Positions 56,263 through 64,000 of a stretch of 64,000 nucleotides of DNA are shown piece by piece. Numbering within the stretch: position 1 is the first letter of the stretch; every line of letters begins with the position of its first letter. The DNA comes from Portulaca oleracea (Eukaryota > Streptophyta > Magnoliopsida > Caryophyllales > Portulacaceae). The translations under genes and the position numbers were made by a program. The notes below the pieces were generated by a model. The model was not told the DNA's origin and ran no database searches. It was given only the letters and a program-made list of their open reading frames with translations. The stretch covers positions 7,267,501-7,331,500 of the forward strand of contig CM055868.1 in the NCBI GenBank assembly GCA_029582165.1. Direction: 5' to 3'.

Positions 56263-58409
56263 ATGGCGACGGGAAGTGGTTCGGGTTTCCCACAATCTAC
56301 ATCAGTACACCAAGATTCACAAGCACCACATGAGGATGGTTTCACCGAGTATGAACAAGCACCAAAGAGGCGAAGACAAGTGTCCAAGGTATGGAACGAT
56401 TTTGTAAAAATTCGTGGTAGAATTGAAAAGGAAGATAAAGCAAAATGCAAACATTGTTCAGAATTGTTTAGTGGATATAGTAAAAATGGGACTACTCATC
56501 TAAAACGACATTTAGATCGATGTCCTAAAAAGGTGAATCATGATACTACTAGTTATATGTTGGGATCTGAAACAAATTCTGATGGCTCAACTGTTTTGAG
56601 TAATTGGAAGTATGATGATGTTCGTGGTAAGAGGCTTATAGTGTCATACTTGGTTGAGGATTCACGCCCTTTTGAAACTGTTGAGAGGAGAGGATTTCAC
56701 AAGATGATAAAAGGGTTCAATCCAAGATTTAAACCTTTTAGTAGACATACTGCAAGGAGAGAGCTTTTTAATTTGTATGCAAAAGAGAGAGATAATGTGA
56801 GGGATTTAATTCATAATGCACCGGGGAGAGTGGCATTGACAACTGATAATTGGAGAAATGATAGCACCTCTGAGGAGTATATTTGTGTGACTGCACACTT
56901 TATAGATGCTAATTGGAAATTGCAAAAGAGAATCTTGAGGTTTAGGTGCTTGGTTCCTCCTTTTGATGCCACTTGCATTTCTGTTGAGGTTATTTTGTTT
57001 TTACAACAATGGGGGTTGGAGCACAAGCTTCTTACAATCACCACTGATAATGCTTCATATAATTTGCCTATGGTGAATCATATCAAAAGACATGTACTAA
57101 CAAAAAGCAAACTTGTGGGTGGAGGTGCTTTCTTTCATATTCGTTGTTGTGCTCATATTCTGAATATAATTGTGCAAGCTGGATTGAATTCGTTGTCAAA
57201 CATTCTCACTTGTATTCGTAATATGGTGAAGTGCATTGATAGATCTCCTGTTAAAAAGAAAAAGTTTTTTGATGTAGCGGAGAAGAATTTTGACTTGGCA
57301 ACTAATAAGAGGTTTAGGCTTGATATGCCTGTTAGGTGGAATTCTACTTACATGTTGCTTGATCGTGTGCTTTACTATAAAGATGTGTTTATCTATTGTG
57401 CTGAAAGGGATGGTGCTGTGAGATCCCTTGCACCTCCATTGGATGATTGGGAGAAAATCCGTTATGTGCATAACTTTTTGAAGACTTTTTATCTTGTGAC
57501 CAATATATTTTCTGCTACCAAGTCTCCTACTTCGAGCTGGTATGTCTATGGGGTTTGGAAGATCCAAACTGCTTTAAAGGACATGGCTTTGGCCCCTGAT
57601 CATTTTTTTGAATTTGCTGATATGGTGCGGGACATGCAAAGTAAGTTTGACAAGTATTGGGGCGAATATAATACAGTGCTGAGTTGTGCTACAGTCTTGG
57701 ACCCTCGATACAAGGTGCAATTTTTGAAGTTCACTTATTTCAAGATATATGGAACTGGAAGTATGGATGATCATGTTGAGAAAGTCATTAATTGTCTTAG
57801 AAATTGGTATGAGGAGTATTGCGAAGGTTCTTCTAGGGATGCGGCGAGTGAAAGTGTTGCAACTTCTAGTTCTTCACGTAGCAACATGCCTGGCGAAAAC
57901 AACCAAGGTGATCTTGTTGATTTTGCTAACTATGTCACTCAAGAGAGAGAAAATTCCCAAGTTGGTAAGAATGAGCTTGATCAATATTTACAGGAAGAAG
58001 TCAAAGGTGTGAATGAAGATTTGGACATATTGGATTATTGGTTCATGACTTCGGCTAGGTTTCCAAATCTTTCAGCTTTGGCTCGTGACCTATTGACTAT
58101 TCCTGTTTCAACTGTAGCCTCTGAATCAGCTTTTAGCATTGGTGGGAAAACAATAACCCCTACAAGAAGCTCCTTGAAGCCAAAGACCTTGCAAGCTTTA
58201 GTTTGTCTTCGTGATTGGATGCTAGCAATGGGAGAAGGTAATATGAATCATTTGTAAATTTTAAGTTAGTTATTTGATATTTAAATGTTTATCTAATAGT
58301 TTTGTATTTTAATTTCTTTAATGGTAAATATGTAGATGATAGTAGCTCAAGCAGTGATGATGATGATGAAGATGGAGATGAAGCAGACGAAGTCATGGTT
58401 CTTGAATAA
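56263..58409 (+). CDS. hAT transposase (zinc finger BED domain, RICESLEEPER/DAYSLEEPER-type), two exons
   Basis: Exons 56263-58237 and 58336-58409 join in frame (2049 nt, 682 residues). Without splicing the frame ends at 58257. The transposase binds the element ends and cuts and rejoins DNA. An N-terminal BED zinc finger covers about residues 40-88 (VWNDFVKI, CKHCSELF, THLKRHLDRCP). The RNase H-like catalytic core has LTTDNWRN (first Asp), LTITTDNASYN (second Asp), CCAHILNIIVQ and DMPVRWNSTYMLL with the conserved Trp. The C-terminal hAT dimerisation region holds DILDYWFM, FPNLSALARDLL, ASESAFSIGG and LVCLRDWM. Exon 2 adds an acidic tail of Ser and Asp/Glu. There is no frameshift or stop. Intact ends and TSD suggest recent activity. 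Domesticated DAYSLEEPER-like genes have similar domains, but the intact ends here favour an active-type transposon. Confidence 0.93.
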
Positions 58410-59076
58410 TGTAAGATGGAAATAATTTGAATATTGGTTTTTATTTGGTAGTCATTTATTTGATATTTGAATGTTTATCTAATAGTTAATTATTTGATAT
58501 TTAAATCTTTATCTAATAGTTATTTAAATGTTTATCTAATAGTTCTTGAAGTCATGGAGATGATGATGATGGAGATGAAGATGGAGGTGAACAAGGATGA
58601 TGAGATGAGGAAGATCAAATTGTTATTTTGTCTAGTGTTGTGATAATTTGAACATTGAACTTTTATTTGGTCAAGTGTTGTAGAACAATTTAAAATTTCA
58701 AGTTGTTTTTTTTGTATGTTTGAATTTCGGAATGTTGAATGTTATATCCAGGTCCCAGAATTCCAGGTGGTTGTGCGTTATTGAATTAGGTGGTCAATTA
58801 TTGTTGAAATTAGCTTTAAAATGCAAGGAATATTCATTTTTTTGTTATCAAGAAAAATCTAAGTTGCACAATTACCGGCCCGCTGACCCGGCCCGTGGCC
58901 CATCGGGTTAGGGCTCGGGTCGGACAACCTGACCCGCTAATCGGGCCGGGCCGGGCTCGGGCCAACGGGTCATACAGTTGTGGCCCGCTTGACCTGGCCC
59001 ACGACCCGGCCCGGCCCGCCCGTTGCCCAGGTCTAATTAGGATTAAGTAGTATTAGTTGGGCTTTTTAATTGATAA

Positions 59077-59084
59077 TATAAAAA
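59077..59084 (+). promoter_or_regulatory. TATA box of the Tekay-like LTR
   Basis: TATAAAAA followed by a C/T-rich start region and a CCACC/CCGCCG-rich leader. The local context (TAGTATTAGTT, TTTTTAATTGATAA) is shared with the helicase promoter at 25640-25690. Confidence 0.7.
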
Positions 59085-59099
59085 CCCCTCTCCCTCTTA

Positions 59100-61260
59100 A
59101 AACCCTATTATCAAACCCTAACCCTAGCCTCCCTCTCCTCTCCCCCTCTTTCTCTCTCCCCCTCTCTGCCAACCACCCGCCGCCGTGCACCACCACCGCT
59201 GGCCGGAAATCGTCGCCGCCGGCGGCCTTCTCTCTCCTGCTCTTTTTCTCGATCTCCCTTCTTCTCTTTCCCCTTCTCTCTGCTTCTGTCGCGCGCACCG
59301 CCACCAGCAGCGCTACTGTGAACACCACCGAGCTCCACCACCACCGTCACGAGCACCCTAGACGCCGCCGTGACACCCCCCGACCCCAACGTCGACTCCA
59401 ACGTGCGCAGACGTGAGGAGGTCCCCAACTTGCTTCTATTACTGTTGTGCGCGACCCAGCCGGCGACCACCGCTGCTGACTGCTCTCCGACCGATTGACC
59501 ACCCCGCCGCCGTTGTTGACTGCCCTGCTGCCGCCCTGAACGTGACCCGACACCACCACTCAGCCCAACCACCCTAATCTTGTATAAACCCTAATTCTTT
59601 ATTTTTATTCTTGTTTGATTATTATTATTACATTGTATTATTTCTAATGTTTTTTTTTATTGATATGTTTTTATAAATTCTGACTTGATTAGGAGTATTA
59701 TTGTTGTAAGTTTTTGATAAATTTGTAACATGGGATTAATATAGTGATTTGTAAGTAAAGTTTGTTTAGGGTTCTTGTTAGAATTATTTTATGCATGAAT
59801 TAGGATGTTTAATTATCTAGATAAATTCTTGTTCGATTAGTTAAGTATTTACATGTTTTCTTTGATTCTCTTATGTGTTTAATCATGTTTAATTTTGTGT
59901 TTGATCATGCTAAATAATTTGGATTGATTAAATTGTTAAAGTACAATTCTTGGTTATTAATTTCATGTTCTTGATTAAATCTTGAAAAAAAGAAGAATTA
60001 GTTGTGGTGTTCTTGGATCTTTCTTGTACCTTGATTAAGAAATTCATGTTCTTTAATCACCCATGATGTTATGATAGGACCTTGAAAGAGTATGTTATAG
60101 AACTCATGTTTAGCGTGATATTAATATTACTTCATGTATGGTTTTACGGTTAGAGAAAGTATTAAAGTTGTTTTCATGTTTTACAATTTGGTTTTGGTGG
60201 TAGGAAGTTTGATGTTTGGACCTTAGTTGGATTAGACTAATTACCTTGGACCTTAGTTACTATTTTAAGCCCAAATAAGGACCCCGGGATCGGATTGGTG
60301 GAAGTTAGAACCGAATTTGCAATTTAAATCGAAACCGGTAACGGGACAGTTTTGATGGGGTCTAAAGATCGGATCACCACGATTAGTGTAGTTGTCTTTT
60401 GATCGAACCCTTTGGACTGGAGTTTCCCTTAGATGTTAGCGTTCATAGGAATTTTACGGACCGGACTTTGGAACTTTATAAGTCGAGTTTTACCCTGATT
60501 ACCAGATCTAGGTCAGGTCTGGACAGCTTGGAAAGATGACGGTTTTTGAGGATTTTAAAGTGTGTGTTGGGTCTCGAGTTCAACTTAAGAGTTTTAGTAG
60601 ACATCCCGAGGTTTCCGAAACGTCCAAAACCAGACCCATAGGATGTCGGAAAGTCAAGTTATGACCCTTTTTATGTGGATGCTGTAGTCTGTCTTGCTAT
60701 GTGAAATTGTTAATGAGTGTGTTGTTGATTGAAAATGTTTACTTGGTATTATTATACGATTACTTGGAATGTGTTAGGAAATTTAAAGTGTAAATTCATG
60801 AATGACGGGATCCTATGGTGTTCCTAGGGGAGGGTTAGTTAGAAGGTAGTTAAAACTAACTTCGAAGGGCACGTTTTGATTAGAATAATTACTTCTATTT
60901 TAGGCCCGAGCTAATTCGCGTCGTTAGTGAGCTCAAGTGTGTTCGTTTTGCTGTGAAGTGAAGTTAACCAGGTAATGTCTATGTTCTAATCCCCACCGAG
61001 ATGCTCTTTAAATGTGTTTTAATGTTTTCTAATCTGTTTTGAGAATTGCATCCCGAAAGGGGACTTTATGTGGAAAATGTGACCATCTGTTTTGGATAAC
61101 TGTTTGTACTTTTGTGATCTTTGATTTATGAGTTGAGAAATCGTGATGGTATTTTATGAGAAGTTTTATTATTGATTTTGATAACCTGGGTTGGGTTTGA
61201 CTTGAGAGTTGTGAGCTGAGTTTGAATAAGATACTAATAACTCAATTGAAACATTAAGCG
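59100..61260 (+). other. R/U5 leader part of the Tekay-like LTR
   Basis: 59100-59575 is C-rich with Pro/Arg/Ser-rich frames on both strands that look like leader, not genes. 59580-61260 is unstructured LTR sequence with no frame over about 60 codons. Confidence 0.6.
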
Positions 61261-61261
61261 G

Positions 61262-61470
61262 CTTTGTTCTTTGATGCCTTTGGTAGGCGGTTACTTTAAT
61301 GCCTTTGGTAGGCGGTTACTTTGATGCCTTTGGTAGGCGATTATTTTGATGCCTTTGGTAGGCGATTATTGATGCCTTTGGTAGGCGATTATTGATGCCT
61401 TTGGTAGACGATTATTATATTTATGCCTTTGGTAGGCGAATGTTTTGATGCCTTTGGTAGGCGATGTTAC
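61262..61470. repeat. Tandem repeat in the LTR, units of about 20-27 bp
   Basis: Eight to nine units of TGATGCCTTTGGTAGGCG plus a variable spacer (GTTACTT, ATTATT, ATT). The GCCTTTGGTAGGC core can form a small hairpin. Confidence 0.93.
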
Positions 61471-61974
61471 TTTATGGGATTTGATATCCCGCCCGCATAA
61501 TAAAATGAATGGGTTGGGTTGAGGAAAACAGTTGTATGGGTTAAACGGTTTATTAAAAGGTTTGACTTGTTTCCCCTTCCTCAAATGAATTGAAATGAAC
61601 TTAACTTGTTTTTAATGTTAGGGGTAGACATTATTGAGATTTCCCCCTCATTTTTGAAATGTTTTGTTTTCAGGTGATGATCAATATGTTGGGGACGGGA
61701 ATTAGAATTGAGGACGACATGTCTAGAAGTCGTTAGATATGTTATGCTTCTTTTTGAAAGACTTGAAGTTAGTTTTGAGGTTTATTTCTGAGTATGAGTT
61801 GTTAGTTGGTTTGCCGTTGACAAACAGTTGTAGTTTTCCTTCTCGCCTTGTATTCCTTCGTAGATACGACAGTGACGCCCAATAAGAGTTTTAAGTCTTC
61901 CACTAAAATTTGTCTGTTAACGTTAGTTTGACTTTGACTTTCCTATAATTGAATTTTCGGGGCGTTACACTCCT

Positions 61975-63042
61975 AGATCTCTCTCTTTTTGTGGTTTTAG
62001 CAGCAATACAGGTCTAAGTGATTACTTGGATACACATGAGCCAAGCTCTTACATGGAAGCAAGCAAGCATCTAGGATGGACAGAAGCTATGAGGCTTGAA
62101 CTTAAAGCTCTAGAAGATAACAAGACCTGGGAAATGGTCACTCTCCCAAAAGGAAGAAAGGCTATAGACAGCAAATGGGTCTATAGGGTGAAGCATAAGG
62201 CTGATGGGAGTGTAGAGAGACTAAAAGCTCGGCTGGTTGTTAGAGGATTTACACAGAAAGCTGGTGTTGATTACAGTGAAACATTCTCACCAGTTGTGAG
62301 AATGACAACCATTAGGACCATGATTTCAGTTGCTGTGGGAAGAGGTTGGAATCTTTTCCAGTTGGACATAAACAATGCTTTTCTTCATGGGGACCTCCAT
62401 GAAGAGATTTACTTGAAAATTCCAGACGGAGTTCACAGTGCTGATCCAAATACAGTTTGTAAGCTCAAGAAGTCTTTGTATGGTTTGAAGCAGGCCTCAA
62501 GACATTGGTATGCAAAACTCACTGAGGTTTTATATAAAAGGAGGTATAAACACTCAGACAATGATTATTCATTGTTTTACAGAAGATCAAAGGGAAAATC
62601 AGTGTATCTTGCGTTCTATGTGGACGACATTCTGGTGACTGGTGATGATATAGGAGAAGTAGAGTCTCTGAAGTTGTATCTCAACGATGCTTTTAAAATT
62701 AAAGATTTGGGAGTTGCAAGGTTCTTCCTTGGGATGGAAATTGTAGACTTCCCAGAAGGCTTGGTTTTATCACAAAAGAAGTTTACCAGAGAGCTCCTTC
62801 ACGAGTTTGGCACAGAGAATATGAAAACCTCTGTTTCTCCTATGGACATCAATGTCAGGCTTTCCCCTGAATCAGGTACCCCATTGTCTGATCCTTTTCC
62901 ATACAGAAAGCTCATAGGAAATTTGAATTTTTTGGTTAGTACAAGACCGGACATAGCGTTTGCTGTGCAACACTTGAGCCAGTACTTGAAAGCTCCTACA
63001 GACCTACATTGGAGAGCTGTTGTTCATGTTCTGAGGTACTTA
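61975..63042 (+). pseudogene. Copia reverse transcriptase region, C-terminally truncated
   Basis: This continues the copia frame after the insertion: the reading frame before 54846 and after 61975 joins without shift across the CTCCT site. RT motifs: MRLELKALEDNKTWEMV, KWVYRVKHKADGSVERLKAR, ETFSPVVRM, QLDINNAFLHGDL, SLYGLKQASRHWY, the catalytic YVDDILVTGD, FFLGMEI and RKLIGNLNFLVSTRPDIAF. About 340 residues are intact. The frame ends at HVLRYL where a TTA-flanked MITE end starts, so RNase H is missing. Confidence 0.92.
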
Positions 63043-63650
63043 GGGCCTGTTTGGTGAGATTTTAGGAATGGAATGGGTATGGAATTAGAAACTTGGAGGG
63101 TTGGGTATGGAATTAGAATCCATAGTTGAAGTTGTTTGGAGAGAAACTGGAATGGAATCAAATTCCATTTCTACTGTTTGGTGAGAAATTATGGAAGAGA
63201 ATCAAAACCATTTTTATTTTGAAGTCATTATATATTGTAGGATTTATTTATGATAAAATATATTATTTTATTTTATTATAATTAAAATTTTCAACAATTC
63301 AAAAACAACCTACCACCCATCACTGATCTATATTTCTGCACATTCATTTACCCCCATGAAAAGAAAAGAAATTCGTTATGGGTTGGAAACATTCATTTAC
63401 CCCATGAAAACAATTGAGATAAACAAAAACAAAATAAAAGTTGGAAAAGAATATCAAAGAGCATTTGGAGTTGGGCATCAGGAAAGCATGAAGAAATTCG
63501 TTCTGGGTTGATTTCTTTGACTGAAAATTGGTTAAATGGGGTGCTGGAGATTTATTTGCATATGGGTTTGATTGCTTGATGTTGATTTTTTGGATGTTCA
63601 ATTTGGGATCTATGGTTGCTTTGAATCTCTGAATTAGAAAAGGTTCATCA
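63043..63650. other. MITE left end and intergenic DNA
   Basis: GGGCCTGTTTGGTGAGATTTT after TTA (63040-63042) is a Tourist-type end with GGAATGGAATGGGT and GGAATTAGAA words. The matching right end is not seen before the window ends. No gene in 63060-63650. Confidence 0.6.
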
Positions 63651-63971
63651 ATGGCTTCCACACTCCCTCATAAGTTCCAGCTCCTTCTCCGATTACCCGA
63701 CCTCCAATTCCTCAATCGAGACCTAACCCTAACCCTAAACGACGGCAATCGAACCATCCTCGACCTCAAACTATCCCTCCTCCCCCTTTCTCTACTCTCC
63801 TCGTCTTTCTTCTCATTCAACGGCAGAACCTTAGACGATTCCGCCACCGTGATCTCCACCGGCGTCGCCCTTCTCTCCACCGTCACCCTCCACTTCAAGC
63901 TCCTCGGCGACGGCGGGTGCGGCAACGGTGATTCTGCAGATTTCAACAGCGGCGGCGTGCGGCAATGGTGA
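63651..63971 (+). CDS. SDE2-type ubiquitin-like N-terminal frame, possibly partial or broken
   Basis: 106 residues from ATG 63651 to TGA 63969. The start HKFQLLLRLPDLQFLNRDLT, then FFSFNGRTLDDSATV and a C-terminal TLHFKLLGDGGCG, follow the outline of the ubiquitin-like domain of SDE2 proteins. In that family a GGKGGFG motif ends the domain and is the cleavage site that releases an active splicing or replication-stress factor. Here the motif reads GDGGCG and a stop follows soon after, with a near-duplicate GTGCGGCAA(C/T)GGTGATTCTGCAGA flanking the stop. So it may be a pseudogene, a truncated paralogue, or an exon whose splice site lies beyond the window. Identification is by motif outline only. 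Confidence 0.42.
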   Translation: MASTLPHKFQLLLRLPDLQFLNRDLTLTLNDGNRTILDLKLSLLPLSLLSSSFFSFNGRTLDDSATVISTGVALLSTVTLHFKLLGDGGCGNGDSADFNSGGVRQW

Positions 63972-64000
63972 TTCTGCAGAGCCGGAGTCTTGGAGTGAGA

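Larger units (their letters stand above)
55260..59035 (+). mobile_element. Complete hAT transposon, TSD ATTAGGAT
   Basis: The 3776-bp element starts TAGACCTGGGCAATGGGT and ends with the inverse CCCGTTGCCCAGGTCTA (one mismatch over 15 bp). An exact 8-bp duplication ATTAGGAT flanks it (55252-55259, 59036-59043). Both ends carry dense GGCCCGGCCCG/CGGGTC words, the usual subterminal transposase-binding region. It has a leader, a 5' intron, an intact transposase and a 3' acidic exon, so it looks autonomous. It sits in the U3 part of the Tekay-like LTR, just upstream of that LTR's TATA box. Confidence 0.95.
54847..61969 (+). mobile_element. Tekay-like (Ty3/gypsy chromovirus) LTR remnant, TSD CTCCT, itself holding a hAT element
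   Basis: It starts TGTAAAACCCCGAG and ends CGGGGCGTTACA, with an exact 5-bp duplication CTCCT (54842-54846, 61970-61974). Net of the hAT it is about 3.3 kb. 54905-54951 (TTCGAGGACGAAACTTCT, then TTTTAAGGGAG) looks like the pol end plus polypurine tract of Tekay/Del elements, followed at 54952 by a fresh LTR start TGTAAAACCCCGG. So the copy is probably a stub of the 5' LTR, an internal deletion, and a full 3' LTR. The LTR has a TATA box (59077-59084), a Pro-rich CCGCCG leader (59100-59570) and a tandem array (61262-61470). No pol gene remains. Confidence 0.82.
51840..63042 (+). mobile_element. Degenerate Ty1/copia retrotransposon, 3' part missing, split by a Tekay-like LTR remnant
   Basis: A 251-bp 5' LTR is followed at once by the tRNA-iMet-type primer-binding site, then gag, protease, integrase and RT in copia order. 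A 7.1-kb insertion (54847-61969, including a hAT element) splits it between integrase and RT. The RT frame stops being copia at 63040, where a TTA plus MITE end begins. RNase H and the 3' LTR are not in the window. Without insertions about 4.1 kb remains. Confidence 0.9.

Noticed and set aside
57196..57567. Minus-strand frame of 123 codons
   Set aside because: It is antisense to the hAT transposase.
59057..59572. Pro-rich or Gly/Arg-rich proteins on either strand
   Set aside because: They lie in the C-rich leader of the Tekay-like LTR; the low-complexity composition in both strands shows no protein family.
51840..63042. A complete copia element
   Set aside because: No RNase H, polypurine tract or 3' LTR is visible before the window changes to MITE and unrelated DNA.

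Overview
This window is nuclear DNA of a flowering plant. It has long A+T-rich stretches, genes with GT-AG introns, TATA boxes before unlinked single genes, and dense nested transposable elements (TEs). The MITE families and element types would fit Caryophyllales/Amaranthaceae (spinach, quinoa or beet relatives). That placement is an impression, not something shown here. There are no operons, phage, CRISPR arrays or prokaryotic features.

Host genes are sparse. (1) A single-exon NDR1/HIN1-like (LEA-2 domain) membrane protein at 4834-5472, +. (2) A 13-exon DEAD-box RNA helicase of the Rrp3/DDX47/RH10 type at 25904-33715, +, 438 codons; the exon joins were reconstructed by hand and stay in frame. 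(3) An intronless F-box/FBA protein at 35880-37091, -. (4) A two-exon secreted class III (GH18) chitinase at 46764-49081, +. (5) The start of an SDE2-type ubiquitin-like reading frame at the right edge, 63651-63971, +, possibly broken. These genes have no evident functional link.

The rest is mostly TE strata, many with exact target-site duplications (TSDs). At 8.5-15.2 kb a dead LINE carries a TTA-flanked MITE in ORF1 and a CACTA element in ORF2. The CACTA element carries a reverse-oriented Cassandra-like solo LTR with a 5S rRNA-like promoter segment. At 15.8-17.1 kb lies a non-autonomous MULE with a 9-bp TSD and G+C-rich hairpins. At 18.5-24.0 kb lies a young LTR element on the minus strand (two 646-bp LTRs, TSD ACATG) with gag but no pol. 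At 51.3-63.0 kb there are four nested layers: a long-TIR element hit by a Ty1/copia element (TSD uncheckable), which was hit by a Tekay-like LTR remnant (TSD CTCCT), which was hit by an apparently complete hAT transposon (8-bp TSD ATTAGGAT) with an intact two-exon transposase.

The points most worth a second look are these. The helicase promoter and leader look co-linear with the U3/TATA region of the Tekay-like LTR found 30 kb away, which suggests an LTR-derived promoter. A hAT MITE ends 11 bp before the chitinase TATA box. The hAT copy may be autonomous. The CACTA-Cassandra-LINE nest has fully resolvable boundaries. All homologies and family names come from reading the sequence and from memory; no alignment or database search was run.
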